DNA of 8,123 nucleotides from Spirochaetaceae bacterium (GCA_003566875.1 PXBQ01000201.1:1-8123); one strand, 5' to 3'; counted from the stretch's first letter, positions 1-7,852 are shown. Made by a program: numbers and translations. Notes: a model not told the origin generated them from the sequence alone.

Positions 1-1
1 A

Positions 2-1876
2 AGCGGGCAGGTGGCGAGACTCTACCCACAGCACCTGGCCAAGGCCCTCCAGAAGACCGAATACGCCGTGAGCGGTTTTCAGTACTGGAGGTGTTTTGTG
101 CCGTGCGGTGAGTTGATGGCCGCGGTTGCCATGAACACCGAGAACCACGAACGAATAGACCTCTCGCCGTTCATCGACGGAAACAACCTCCTGAGCTGGG
201 ACGTCCCGAAAGCCGGAGAGTGGCGGGTCATGTTCTTCACGTGCGTTCCCGCGCCCTTCTGGAAGCGCGACATGCCGGTCGACTACCTTGACCGGGACGC
301 GCTCGGCAAGTTCAGGGAGATCGAGTACGATCAGTTTGCCAAGGAATGCGCGCAGTACTTCGGCGATCCGATCGTCTCGACTCAGTACGATGATGTCGGA
401 TTTCTTGCGCGCGAGAAGACGTGGACCGGATCGTTCAACGCGAAGTTCCAAGAGCTCTTCGGGTTTGACCCGACGCTGTACTACCCGGCATTGTGGTACG
501 ACATCGGCCCTGAGACCCGGGCTGCTCGGGTGGCGTTCTTTGATACACGATCGGAGTTGCTCGCCGAGGGTTTCCCAAGGATGGTCAAGGAGTGGACGAG
601 CGCACACGGTCTCGTCAGTGTCGGGCAGCCACCCGGGAACTACAAGGACCAACCCGTCGATATACTCGGCGATTCGTTCAAGTTCTTCCGGCATACCGAT
701 ATCCCACAGACCGATGCGATAATCGCGTACGGGAACGGCTTGAACGGCTTCAAACTCACCAGTTCAGCCTCCGACCTGTACGACCGGCCAATTTCAATGG
801 CCGAGTGCTACGGCGCGTTCCCTGAGGAGACGGTGGACGTGAGGATGCTGTACCGGGTGCCGACCGAGATGTTCGTTCGCGGCCACAACTCGGTGATGGT
901 GCATTACGGCGCCTGGAATCACCCCGATCCGCAGAACATGCCGTACCGACTCATGGGCTATCCCGACGACGTCGCCGGCGAGTTCCCTGCATTGAACGAC
1001 TTCATGGCGCGCTGCTGTTACGCACTTACCGGAGGACGAACGGTAGCCGACATTGCGCTTCTGTACCCCATTAGCAGCCTGCAGGCTGAGTTCTACTTCG
1101 ACGCGCCGGAATACGTCGGCCGCTTGAGACGTGGTTGGTGGACGTACCCGGAGGCGGACTACCTCAGGATCAGCGGTATGCTCACCAACGAGATTCGTCG
1201 CGACTTCACCTTTGTCCACCCGGAATATCTCGCAACGGATCGGTACTCGGTGAGCGGGGACAACCTACGACTGGAAACCAGTAACCACCAGGAGTACAAG
1301 CTTGTCATTATTCCCGGAGGACGGGTGATCTCTGTCGGTGCCCTCGAGAAGATACGGAGCTACTATCGCAGCGGCGGCAAAGTGATTGCCACAAGCCTTT
1401 TACCGACTGAATCGGCCGAGATCGGCAAAGGTGAACGGGTGCGATCTATGATCGCCGAGATATTCGGGCCTGATGCTGCCGGCAAACCCGTGTTGCAGAC
1501 CAATCAACAGGGGGGGATGGCGTTGTTCGTACCGAGTCCCGATATCGAGAAACTGACGGCAACGATCGACACGATGCTCCCGCCTGCGGACGTGGTGTTC
1601 TCCGACGTGCCGCAGATTGAAGGATTGGGGTTCTTCTCGTATATCCACAAGGTGCGCGACGGAAAGGACGTGTACTTCTTCGGAAATTCCAGTGACCACG
1701 CGATCGATACGTCGGTGCTGCTCAGGGGCGAGCGGGCACTCGAGAGCTGGAACCCTCACGACGGAAGCGTCGCGAGACTCGCAGACGTATCGTACGAGAC
1801 ACGGCACGATCAGACCTACACGAAAGGCTCCCTGAAGCTTGCACCGCTCCGGTCGCTGTTCTGGATCGGGAAGTAG
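2..1876 (+). CDS. GH106-like glycoside hydrolase, 5' end missing
   Basis: Large cytoplasmic-type glycoside hydrolase distantly like GH106 alpha-L-rhamnosidases, expected to release a sugar from an imported glycoside; substrate unknown. The frame is open to the left edge, so the GTG at 11 is probably an internal valine; 624 codons are visible. Numbering from that GTG: residues 30-75 form a substrate-proximal beta region with the usual D-V-P-x-A-G-E-W pattern; Y-D-D-V-G-F at 126-131 followed by W-T at 138 is where relatives carry an acidic active-site segment; P-V-D-I-L-G-D...F-K-F-F-R-H-T-D-I-P at 215-232 is a subfamily signature; Glu265 in M-A-E-C-Y-G is a candidate catalytic acid/base; R-G-H-N at 290-293 precedes the barrel end; residues 429-470 (Y-K-L-V-I-I-P-G-G) resemble the amidotransferase-like domain of this family. 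It ends at P-L-R-S-L-F-W-I without an extra sugar-binding domain. Comparison with the gene at 7845 suggests about 92 codons are missing. Family confident, specificity not. Confidence 0.8.
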   Translation, partial: SGQVARLYPQHLAKALQKTEYAVSGFQYWRCFVPCGELMAAVAMNTENHERIDLSPFIDGNNLLSWDVPKAGEWRVMFFTCVPAPFWKRDMPVDYLDRDALGKFREIEYDQFAKECAQYFGDPIVSTQYDDVGFLAREKTWTGSFNAKFQELFGFDPTLYYPALWYDIGPETRAARVAFFDTRSELLAEGFPRMVKEWTSAHGLVSVGQPPGNYKDQPVDILGDSFKFFRHTDIPQTDAIIAYGNGLNGFKLTSSASDLYDRPISMAECYGAFPEETVDVRMLYRVPTEMFVRGHNSVMVHYGAWNHPDPQNMPYRLMGYPDDVAGEFPALNDFMARCCYALTGGRTVADIALLYPISSLQAEFYFDAPEYVGRLRRGWWTYPEADYLRISGMLTNEIRRDFTFVHPEYLATDRYSVSGDNLRLETSNHQEYKLVIIPGGRVISVGALEKIRSYYRSGGKVIATSLLPTESAEIGKGERVRSMIAEIFGPDAAGKPVLQTNQQGGMALFVPSPDIEKLTATIDTMLPPADVVFSDVPQIEGLGFFSYIHKVRDGKDVYFFGNSSDHAIDTSVLLRGERALESWNPHDGSVARLADVSYETRHDQTYTKGSLKLAPLRSLFWIGK

Positions 1877-1945
1877 GAGAAGAGTCGTGTCAAGGCTGTG
1901 GCGGGTGAGACCGACAGTGCTTTTTGATCAGTCGTCACTTCTTCC

Positions 1946-1986
1946 GGTTGCCATATTCCGACATTTCTGTCGATTGACGGCTGCCA
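1946..1986. promoter_or_regulatory. Candidate operator upstream of the transporter genes
   Basis: In the 133-nt gap before the first permease, GGTTGCCA (1946-1953) and GGCTGCCA (1979-1986) form a direct repeat 33 bp apart, about three helical turns. Midway between them lies a perfect palindrome, CGACA-TTTC-TGTCG (1959-1972). AraC-family proteins often bind direct repeats, so this is a plausible site for the regulator encoded at 5603. No convincing -35/-10 pair was found nearby; TTGACG at 1974-1979 has no good -10 at the right distance. The repeats are seen; the function is inferred. Confidence 0.3.
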
Positions 1987-2009
1987 GAAGCGGTGCGACG
2001 ATATGAGCC

Positions 2010-2969
2010 ATGCAAAGCGTTATTGGCGCACATGGATTAGGCGGGAAGAGCGTCTCCAAGTACTCACCGACGAGCATAAAACGTGACTTCGTTCAAAACC
2101 GGTCACTCTACTTGCTCGCCATACCGGGTCTGGTGTACTACGTGCTCTTCCAGTACGGTCCGATGTACGGGGCGATCATAGCGTTCAAGGATTTCACGCC
2201 CCGGCTCGGCTTTCTCGGCAGCGAATGGGTCGGGTTCCGCCATTTTACCGATTTCTTCGGCTCGTATTACTTCTGGCGCTTGGTTCGGAATACGTTGGTA
2301 CTCAACGCCTTGGAACTGATCTGGGGGTTCCCGGCACCGATTCTACTCGCTCTCGCGTTGAACGAAGTGAGACGAAGTGGTTTCAAGCGTACGATCCAGA
2401 CGGTCTCGTATCTGCCGCACTTCATCTCGACGGTCGTCGTCTGCGGGATGATTATCCGATTGGTCTCGTACGACGGACTGATCGTCGACGCACTGCACGG
2501 GTTCGGGATGGATCGGGTCAGTCTGCTCTCCCGCGCACGGTACTTCCGATCGATCTACGTTGTCAGTGAGATCTGGCAGAAAGCCGGGTGGGGATCGATA
2601 ATCTTCCTCGCTGCGTTAACCGCGATCGATCCACAACTCTACGACGCGGCAGATGTGGACGGCGTGAAGCGCTTCCAGCGCATTTGGTATATCACCGTTC
2701 CCGGTATCCTACCTACCATCGTGATTCTCTTGATCCTGCGCTTGGGGCAGATGATGAGTATCGGGTTTGAAAAAATCCTCCTGCTCTACAACCCGTTGAT
2801 TTACGAGACTGCGGACGTCATCGCGACGTTCGTTTTCCGAAAAGGTCTGCTCGAGGCCAGCTATAGCTACGCGACAGCTGTCGGTCTGTTCAACTCAGTG
2901 ATTAACCTGTTGCTTTTGCTCGCGGCCAACAAGATCAGTCGCGCCGTCAACGACACGAGTCTTTGGTAG
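2010..2969 (+). CDS. Sugar ABC transporter permease, LplB type
   Basis: Inner-membrane permease of the carbohydrate importer (MalF-side partner, LplB/YteP group), 319 residues, close to the family norm of 300-320. After a polar N-terminus comes the family hallmark K-R-D-F-V-Q-N-R-S-L-Y-L-L at about 24-36, the first membrane helix (about 32-50) and Y-G-P-M-Y-G-A-I-I-A-F-K-D-F at 49-62. About six hydrophobic segments follow. The ATPase-docking EAA loop starts at D-A-A-D-V-D-G-V (212-219) and runs to the V-P near 231. An in-frame TGA at 2004-2006 means the ATG at 2010 is the first possible start. It has no clear Shine-Dalgarno sequence, and the N-terminus is about 15-20 residues longer than usual, but no good later ATG, GTG or TTG exists. 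It lies 133 nt after the hydrolase and 7 nt before the second permease, with which it would form a heterodimer. Confidence 0.93.
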   Translation: MQSVIGAHGLGGKSVSKYSPTSIKRDFVQNRSLYLLAIPGLVYYVLFQYGPMYGAIIAFKDFTPRLGFLGSEWVGFRHFTDFFGSYYFWRLVRNTLVLNALELIWGFPAPILLALALNEVRRSGFKRTIQTVSYLPHFISTVVVCGMIIRLVSYDGLIVDALHGFGMDRVSLLSRARYFRSIYVVSEIWQKAGWGSIIFLAALTAIDPQLYDAADVDGVKRFQRIWYITVPGILPTIVILLILRLGQMMSIGFEKILLLYNPLIYETADVIATFVFRKGLLEASYSYATAVGLFNSVINLLLLLAANKISRAVNDTSLW

Positions 2970-2976
2970 GTAGGAA

Positions 2977-3867
2977 ATGGGACGAAAAACACTGTCAGCC
3001 GGTGATTACGTTTTCTACACGATTAACACAGCGATTCTCGTTACTTTCGGTGTGGCCGCTCTCTACCCTTTTCTCGAGGTCGTCTTTGCCTCCCTCAGCG
3101 ACGCCATTGAGCTGACTGCGCACACCGGTGTGATGCTGCGCCCCGCCGGTTTTTCAATCGAGGGCTATCGGATGGCCTTCCAGTACCGGGGGTTGCTGAC
3201 CGGGTACGCGAACACGGTGTACTACGTTGTCGTCGGCACCACCCTCAACGTCACGATCACCGGGTTGCTCGCGTACGTCGTCGCGACCAAAGCGTTATGG
3301 CGAAACGTCATCATCGTTTTGATCGTGTTGACGATGTTCTTTCAGGGAGGGCTCATCCCACGCTATCTCGTGGTGCGGAGCCTCGGCTTGCTCAACACGC
3401 GGTGGGCGGTGATCCTTCCCGTTCTCATCAACACGTTCAACCTCATCATCATGCGCACCTTTTTCCAGGGCATTCCCGACAGCCTCGAGGAGTCGGCGAA
3501 GATAGACGGCGCAAAGAGTCTCACGATCTTTATCCGTATCATCGTTCCTCTGTCGGGGCCCGTAATCGCGGTCATGACGCTTTACTACGGTGTCTCGCAC
3601 TGGAACTCCTGGTTCAACGCCATGATCTTCCTGCGGGACAGGAGCCTCTATCCGCTTCAACTGTTCCTGCGCGAGATCCTCATCGAGGCCGCGTACGGAG
3701 AAGCTACCGGTTCGGTGGAAGAGATGGGAGCGGCGTATCAGAACGTGAACGAAGATATCCTGAGGAATGCGTTCATTGTGATCGCCACGGTACCGATTTT
3801 GTGCCTTTACCCGTTCCTGCAAAAATACTTCGTAAAGGGGGTGATGATCGGCGCATTGAAAGGATAG
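2977..3867 (+). CDS. Sugar ABC transporter permease, YtcP type
   Basis: Second inner-membrane permease (MalG-like partner, YtcP/AraQ group), 296 residues, a normal length. Visible marks are a first membrane helix at about 13-35, a P-A-G-F-S-I-E-G-Y segment after the first loop, several further hydrophobic helices with F-F-Q-G-G-L-I-P-R-Y-L-V near 127-138, and a textbook EAA loop E-S-A-K-I-D-G-A at 172-179 followed by I-V-P-L, which docks the ATPase. The W-N-S-W-F-N-A-M-I-F-L stretch and the C-terminal Q-K-Y-F-V-K-G-V-M-I-G-A-L-K-G are highly typical of this group. The ATG follows the first permease's stop by 7 nt, with G/A-rich TAGGTAGGAA just upstream, so the two are almost certainly translated from one message. 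No ATPase gene accompanies them in the window. Confidence 0.95.
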   Translation: MGRKTLSAGDYVFYTINTAILVTFGVAALYPFLEVVFASLSDAIELTAHTGVMLRPAGFSIEGYRMAFQYRGLLTGYANTVYYVVVGTTLNVTITGLLAYVVATKALWRNVIIVLIVLTMFFQGGLIPRYLVVRSLGLLNTRWAVILPVLINTFNLIIMRTFFQGIPDSLEESAKIDGAKSLTIFIRIIVPLSGPVIAVMTLYYGVSHWNSWFNAMIFLRDRSLYPLQLFLREILIEAAYGEATGSVEEMGAAYQNVNEDILRNAFIVIATVPILCLYPFLQKYFVKGVMIGALKG

Positions 3868-3888
3868 AACGATTGAAAGGGGAGACGA
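3855..3888 (+). repeat. Imperfect 17-bp tandem duplication at the permease 3' end
   Basis: ATTGAAAGG occurs at 3855-3863 and again at 3872-3880, exactly 17 bp apart, with partial similarity continuing behind each copy (AGA at matching offsets). The first copy encodes the last sense codons of the permease and runs through its TAG stop; the second lies just outside. It looks like a small replication-slippage duplication. A regulatory role is not supported. Confidence 0.5.
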
Positions 3889-3905
3889 TAGCCGACCGTG
3901 TACTG

Positions 3906-3919
3906 CCGGCTCGGGCCGG
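3906..3919 (+). other. Short GC-rich hairpin between permease and binding-protein genes
   Basis: CCGGC-TCGG-GCCGG forms a perfect 5-bp all-GC stem with a 4-nt loop in the 109-nt gap before the binding-protein gene. It is followed by GGCGGGTTTCG rather than a run of T, so it is a poor intrinsic terminator. Intergenic hairpins flanking binding-protein genes in sugar-transport operons can stabilise mRNA and raise expression of the binding protein over the permeases. That role is plausible here but inferred. Confidence 0.35.
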
Positions 3920-3963
3920 GGCGGGTTTCGTCGGGTGAAATATCGACATCAGATCGGACAGTA

Positions 3964-3970
3964 AAAGGAG
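3964..3970 (+). promoter_or_regulatory. Strong ribosome-binding site of the binding-protein gene
   Basis: AAAGGAG lies 6 nt before the ATG at 3977 in an A-rich, probably unstructured stretch. It is the clearest Shine-Dalgarno sequence in the window and fixes the start. It fits the need for many more binding-protein molecules than permeases. Confidence 0.8.
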
Positions 3971-3976
3971 AAATAA

Positions 3977-5521
3977 ATGAGACGAATGTTTCTTGTTTGT
4001 CTAGTAGCGCTTGTCGCTCTCAGCGCGTGGGCGGGGGGCCGAACAGAATCGGCCGCGGCGACCGACGAGCGGCCGGTGATTACATGGTTCACGCCGCTTG
4101 TTGGAGTAGAAGCGAGGATCATGGACTCACTCGCCGAGTTGGAGGCGTATCGGATGGCTTCCGAGAAGCTCGGAATCGACGTTGAGTACATTCATGCGAG
4201 CGACGGTGATGCCGAGCTCAACTTGCTCGTAGCGTCGGGTGACTATCCCGATTTGATCACGTCTAGCTGGTTCGGATACGCCGGTGGTATCGAGAGGGCG
4301 TACCACGACGGAGTCATCATCGACCTGAAACCGCATGTCGATGCCGGGAAGACGCCGTATTTCGCCGGGCTCATGGACTCCGTTCCAGGGCTCAGGGAAG
4401 GCATGTTGAACGATACCGGCCAGATCTTGGCTTTCCGGCGGTACGAACCCGGGGCCGCCGACCGTCCGTTCCGCGGGTTCGTGATCCGGGAGGACTGGCT
4501 GGAAGCCGTCGGGCGACAAAGCCCCACGAGTATCGACGAATGGCACGATACCCTGATGGCGTTCCGCGACGCCGGGTTGTCTTCCGGCGCGCCGTTTATC
4601 GGCAGGCAGGGAGAGCAGAACTGGCTTCGATTTGCCTCGGCCTGGGGCGTAACTCACCACGAGAGTTTTCAGCTCGATCCTAGAAATCCGGAAAGCGGCC
4701 GCGTCGTGTACGGAAGGGCGACCGACGCCTACCGTGACTTCCTCGCGACGATGCTCGACTGGATCGACAAGGGGCTCGTCGATCCCGAGTCTCTGATCAT
4801 CGACGAAGCGACGTTGAGGCGCCGATGGGCGAACTCGGAAGCAGGCGCGGCGTACCACGCAATCAGCTTCTTCGCGGCCCCGCGTGACGCTCTTCTGGCG
4901 GCCAACCCGGATGCCGAGATGATCGGAGTCGGGATACCGATGGGTCCCGCCGGACGACCATTCCGGGACCGGTATTTTGGCCGAATCACCGTACAGGGCC
5001 AACAGAACACCGTTTCGACGACCGCTCGGAATTTGGACGCGGTCCTGACGTGGGCCGACTTCTGGTTCAGCGAGGAAGGTTCGACTCTCGCGGACTGGGG
5101 TGTCGAAGGCGAGTCCTTTGTGGAAGAGAACGGCGTTAAACGCTACATTGTTTCTCAAGACGAAGTACACCGCTGGGCCAAGAGCGACTACGGTACCGCT
5201 CGACTAATGGACGTCCAAGCATCGTACGCTAACTACAACGCGCACCAACTCGAAGTAGATAGAGTCTGGACGGAGGAACCGCGGGCAGACAATTCCATCT
5301 TCCTTCCGGACGTATTATCATTCACCCCCGAGGAGTCACGACGACGAGCTCAATTGCTTGGAGACATCGAGACGTACACCGAGGAGACGATTTTCCAGTT
5401 CCTCTTCCGAGAAAGGCCTCTCAGCGACTGGGATGCGTACGTTGCGCAGTTGAGGCGAATGGGGCTCGACGAGGTTACCGCGATCTACCAGGCTTCCTGG
5501 GAACGGTACCAGCGGCGCTGA
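3977..5521 (+). CDS. Extracellular sugar-binding protein of the ABC importer, LplA/YtcQ-like
   Basis: Substrate-capturing subunit partnering the two upstream permeases, 514 residues, typical for the large LplA-type binding proteins (about 500-560). Residues 1-19 are an export signal: M-R-R then a hydrophobic core ending L-S-A-W-A-G-G. There is no lipobox cysteine; signal peptidase I cleavage after A-W-A (17-19) would give a soluble periplasmic protein, common in spirochaetes. The mature part begins with a short polar linker and the strand V-I-T-W-F-T-P. It has the G-D-Y-P-D-L-I motif near 90-96 that follows the first lobe, K-G-L-V-D-P-E in the middle, and the family-specific sequence W-A-D-F-W-F-S-E-E-G-S...W-G-V-E-G-E-S-F about 355-378. 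The C-terminal helix (W-D-A-Y-V-A-Q-L-R-R-M-G-L) is also typical. Ligand unknown, probably an oligosaccharide. Followed by a terminator-like hairpin, so it is likely the last gene of the transporter transcript. Confidence 0.93.
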   Translation: MRRMFLVCLVALVALSAWAGGRTESAAATDERPVITWFTPLVGVEARIMDSLAELEAYRMASEKLGIDVEYIHASDGDAELNLLVASGDYPDLITSSWFGYAGGIERAYHDGVIIDLKPHVDAGKTPYFAGLMDSVPGLREGMLNDTGQILAFRRYEPGAADRPFRGFVIREDWLEAVGRQSPTSIDEWHDTLMAFRDAGLSSGAPFIGRQGEQNWLRFASAWGVTHHESFQLDPRNPESGRVVYGRATDAYRDFLATMLDWIDKGLVDPESLIIDEATLRRRWANSEAGAAYHAISFFAAPRDALLAANPDAEMIGVGIPMGPAGRPFRDRYFGRITVQGQQNTVSTTARNLDAVLTWADFWFSEEGSTLADWGVEGESFVEENGVKRYIVSQDEVHRWAKSDYGTARLMDVQASYANYNAHQLEVDRVWTEEPRADNSIFLPDVLSFTPEESRRRAQLLGDIETYTEETIFQFLFRERPLSDWDAYVAQLRRMGLDEVTAIYQASWERYQRR

Positions 5522-5546
5522 TCGCCCGGTACTTAATTCTTGAAAC

Positions 5547-5580
5547 GACGGGTGGTCGCAGTACGCCACCCGTCTTTCGT
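5547..5580 (+). terminator. Intrinsic terminator-like hairpin after the binding-protein gene
   Basis: GACGGGTGG (5547-5555) and CCACCCGTC (5566-5574) form a perfect 9-bp stem with a 10-nt loop, followed by the short tract TTTCGT. The stem is strong but the T run is brief, so termination may be partial. It sits 25 nt after the stop of the binding-protein gene and 23 nt before the regulator's ATG, separating the transporter unit from the regulator/hydrolase unit. No clear promoter is visible in the 81-nt gap, so the regulator may depend partly on read-through. Confidence 0.7.
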
Positions 5581-5602
5581 AGAGAACCAGTAGCGTATTG
5601 AA

Positions 5603-7852
5603 ATGGCCAGATACCACGCGAATCCGTTTTTCGCTCACTTCTTCATTCCCGTTATCACCGTAATTTTTCTCGTCGTCGGTCTCGGTGTGACCGTACTCCT
5701 GCTGTCGTTGAATGCATTTGACGCGGTAATTGAGACCTCCAGTCGTCAGGTCTTGACCGATGCGCGACGGTTGATGGACGCGCGCCTCGTGCATATTGGT
5801 GTCGTCGGCCAGGGGCTTGCACAGGATTCGGACATCGTGAACTATCTCAACTCCTCCGCATCTCGCGATCAACGCTCGCTGTACATGGAGTACCGCGTGA
5901 ACAGAAGGCTTCGTTCGGTCGTCTCGTTTCATCCATACGTCACCGATGCGTTCATCGTTATGCCCGAGAAGCACATGGTGATTACGGATACGGCACCATA
6001 CGATCTTGGGTTTTTCTTCTCGCTTCGACAGCCCAACGCACCGCCGATTCTGTCTACTAGCGACATCGGCTTCCACTTCATGTCGGTCGATACGGTCTCG
6101 ATGGTCGATGTGACTCTATCGGTCGAACGCTCGCTCCTGCTGCTCAAGCTTTCGTTGCCGTTACTCGACAAAACAAAGCCGTCTGCGCTTCTTGTCTTCA
6201 CGCTCGGGGGATCCGTTTTCGCCGACCTCTTCCCGGCCGGATCTCTCCTTCGTGACGGATCGGTCTTTCTCACACGGCGTGACGGCACACCGCTGATCGG
6301 ACTGGGTTCGGCCGACGATGCCTCTCTCGCGCACGAGGCTGTGCGCGACGGAATTCGGTCGGTCGCCGACCTGTCGGTGATGACGTTAGCCGAGCCGCGC
6401 CGCCAAACGATCGTCATCGCTCCGTCACAGTTCCGTGACCTCGTTTACGTTTCGATTTTCCCGCAGCGGCTCTTCTTCAACCTGTGGTTTTACGTGCGGA
6501 TGCTGCTGCTGCTCTTCCTGGTTTTCAGTGTGCTCGTTGGCACCGTGTTCGGTATCCTCTACGCCCGACGGGAGTCGGTGCCCCTGACGTCGATCTACCG
6601 CGCCGTACGCAACGGCGCTGAGACCGGCTCTCGCGTAACGGGAAGCGTTGCGTACATCGCCAGGCGGGTTGCGGAGATGAACCGGTTACTGCGTCTCACC
6701 CAGCCGGTTGTTCGCGAGAACGCTGTTCGCCGCCTGCTTGTCGGCGAGGATGTGAATCACCCGAAACGGCTCGAAGAACTCGGTATCCGTTTTGTGCACG
6801 CGTGTTTCGTCGCAGTCGTCATCCGTACGCCCGACTTTGCCGGCGACTACACACAGACGCAGGGCATCTTGGCGGACGTTCTCGACGAGGCTATGAGCGA
6901 GATCGTCTATGAGATCGTGCTCGGCACGACCGAAATAGTCGTAGTACTGAATACCGAGTGCGCCGAGGATATCGATCGAGTGGAGGGCTTCTTCCTTGTC
7001 TACTCGAGCCGTCTCAAAGAACAGTACGGGATTGCCGTTAATGTTGGTATCGGACTGATGCACGAGGGTCTCGGAGGAATCGCGCAGACTTTCCGGGAAG
7101 CGAGGCGAACGGTTGAAGTGTCCCGATTCCGAGTAGGAACTTCCGTCACGTCGTTCCGGGAGATCCATTCGTCGTCGGGCGCCGTCCATTATCCGCTCGA
7201 TCTGCAGCGCCGACTCGGGCTCGCGTTGTCGGCGGGAGACAGGGAACGGGCGAACGATGTGCTTCGGGAAATTGTGACCTGCGTCTTCGGCCGATCGGAG
7301 ATTCCGAGCGAACAAACACGGCTCGTTTTCTACGACATTATCAACGCGACTATCAAGACCGTTGCCCGGTTGCAGGAAGATCTCGGCGTCGAATTCCCGG
7401 ACATGGTCTCACTCGAACGCACGCTCGGCGAGTCTCAGGATACTCAAGATATGGAGCAGAACATGTCCGAATTGATCGAGGCAACCTGTCGTACGATTCG
7501 GCAGTTTCATGAGCGTGACCGTATCAACAACAAGGCGCAGTTCGAGGCGTATATCGCGGAACACTTCGCCGATCCGGCGCTCGACCTCGCGAAGATGGCG
7601 TACGACTTCGGGTACTCACCGTCGTACTTCTCGACGCAGTTCCACATCGTAGTGGGGAAGACCTTCAAGGACCGCCTCACTGAGTACCGGATGGAACGGG
7701 CCGTCGCGCTCATGAGCGCGGGCGCCGATTCGGTAGAAGGCGTACTTCGGCGCGTCGGCTACACGAACTACGCGTCGTTCAGCCGGAACTTCAAACGCGC
7801 GTACGGACTCTCGCCGCGCGGGTTTATTGCGGGGGACAACTCCAATGGATGA
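5603..7852 (+). CDS. Membrane-bound AraC-family regulator with extracytoplasmic sensor domain
   Basis: Predicted one-component transmembrane regulator, 749 residues, normal for the large two-helix AraC regulators found next to LplB/YtcP transporters. Membrane helix 1 is at about 13-36. Residues 37-295 form an extracytoplasmic sensor region, probably Cache-like (inferred from architecture). Helix 2 is at about 300-321 and is followed by A-R-R-E. A cytoplasmic linker contains Q-P-V-V-R-E-N-A-V-R-R-L-L, typical of this class. Residues about 397-521 resemble the degenerate GGDEF_2-type domain of CdaR/YesN proteins (N-V-G-I-G at 480-484, then F-R-E-A-R-R-T-V-E). The AraC DNA-binding domain covers about 646-741, with two helix-turn-helix units (about 660-682 and 710-731) and the signature V-G-Y-T-N-Y-A-S-F-S-R-N-F-K-R. 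It probably senses an external sugar or sugar-loaded binding protein and activates the locus. The ATG has only a weak ribosome site. Its 3' end overlaps the next gene by 8 nt, suggesting co-translation. Confidence 0.93.
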   Translation: MARYHANPFFAHFFIPVITVIFLVVGLGVTVLLLSLNAFDAVIETSSRQVLTDARRLMDARLVHIGVVGQGLAQDSDIVNYLNSSASRDQRSLYMEYRVNRRLRSVVSFHPYVTDAFIVMPEKHMVITDTAPYDLGFFFSLRQPNAPPILSTSDIGFHFMSVDTVSMVDVTLSVERSLLLLKLSLPLLDKTKPSALLVFTLGGSVFADLFPAGSLLRDGSVFLTRRDGTPLIGLGSADDASLAHEAVRDGIRSVADLSVMTLAEPRRQTIVIAPSQFRDLVYVSIFPQRLFFNLWFYVRMLLLLFLVFSVLVGTVFGILYARRESVPLTSIYRAVRNGAETGSRVTGSVAYIARRVAEMNRLLRLTQPVVRENAVRRLLVGEDVNHPKRLEELGIRFVHACFVAVVIRTPDFAGDYTQTQGILADVLDEAMSEIVYEIVLGTTEIVVVLNTECAEDIDRVEGFFLVYSSRLKEQYGIAVNVGIGLMHEGLGGIAQTFREARRTVEVSRFRVGTSVTSFREIHSSSGAVHYPLDLQRRLGLALSAGDRERANDVLREIVTCVFGRSEIPSEQTRLVFYDIINATIKTVARLQEDLGVEFPDMVSLERTLGESQDTQDMEQNMSELIEATCRTIRQFHERDRINNKAQFEAYIAEHFADPALDLAKMAYDFGYSPSYFSTQFHIVVGKTFKDRLTEYRMERAVALMSAGADSVEGVLRRVGYTNYASFSRNFKRAYGLSPRGFIAGDNSNG
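7831..7836 (+). promoter_or_regulatory. Ribosome-binding site deciding the start of the downstream hydrolase
   Basis: GGGGGA lies inside the regulator's last codons, 8 nt before the ATG at 7845. It supports 7845 as the start, rather than the ATG at 7849, which lies in another frame and opens only a short reading frame. Confidence 0.55.

Noticed and set aside
794..1219. Antisense frame of 141 codons within the first hydrolase
   Set aside because: Low-complexity H/R/V-rich shadow of a recognised hydrolase frame.
1894..1925. Possible terminator after the first hydrolase (T run at 1921-1925)
   Set aside because: Only a 4-bp CTGT/ACAG pairing with a 14-nt loop precedes the T run; too weak to call.
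3295..3938. Overlapping frames on both strands within the second permease
   Set aside because: The permease frame is clear (EAA loop, membrane helices); these are H/R/D-rich shadows of membrane-helix codons.
4127..5170. Long antisense reading frame (347 codons) inside the binding-protein gene
   Set aside because: It lies wholly opposite a well-supported coding gene, has no recognisable domain and is arginine/proline/valine-rich in the manner of shadow frames in GC-rich DNA.
5336..6076. Antisense frame of 246 codons spanning the binding-protein/regulator junction
   Set aside because: It runs opposite two confident genes and the terminator, with no family resemblance or ribosome site noted.
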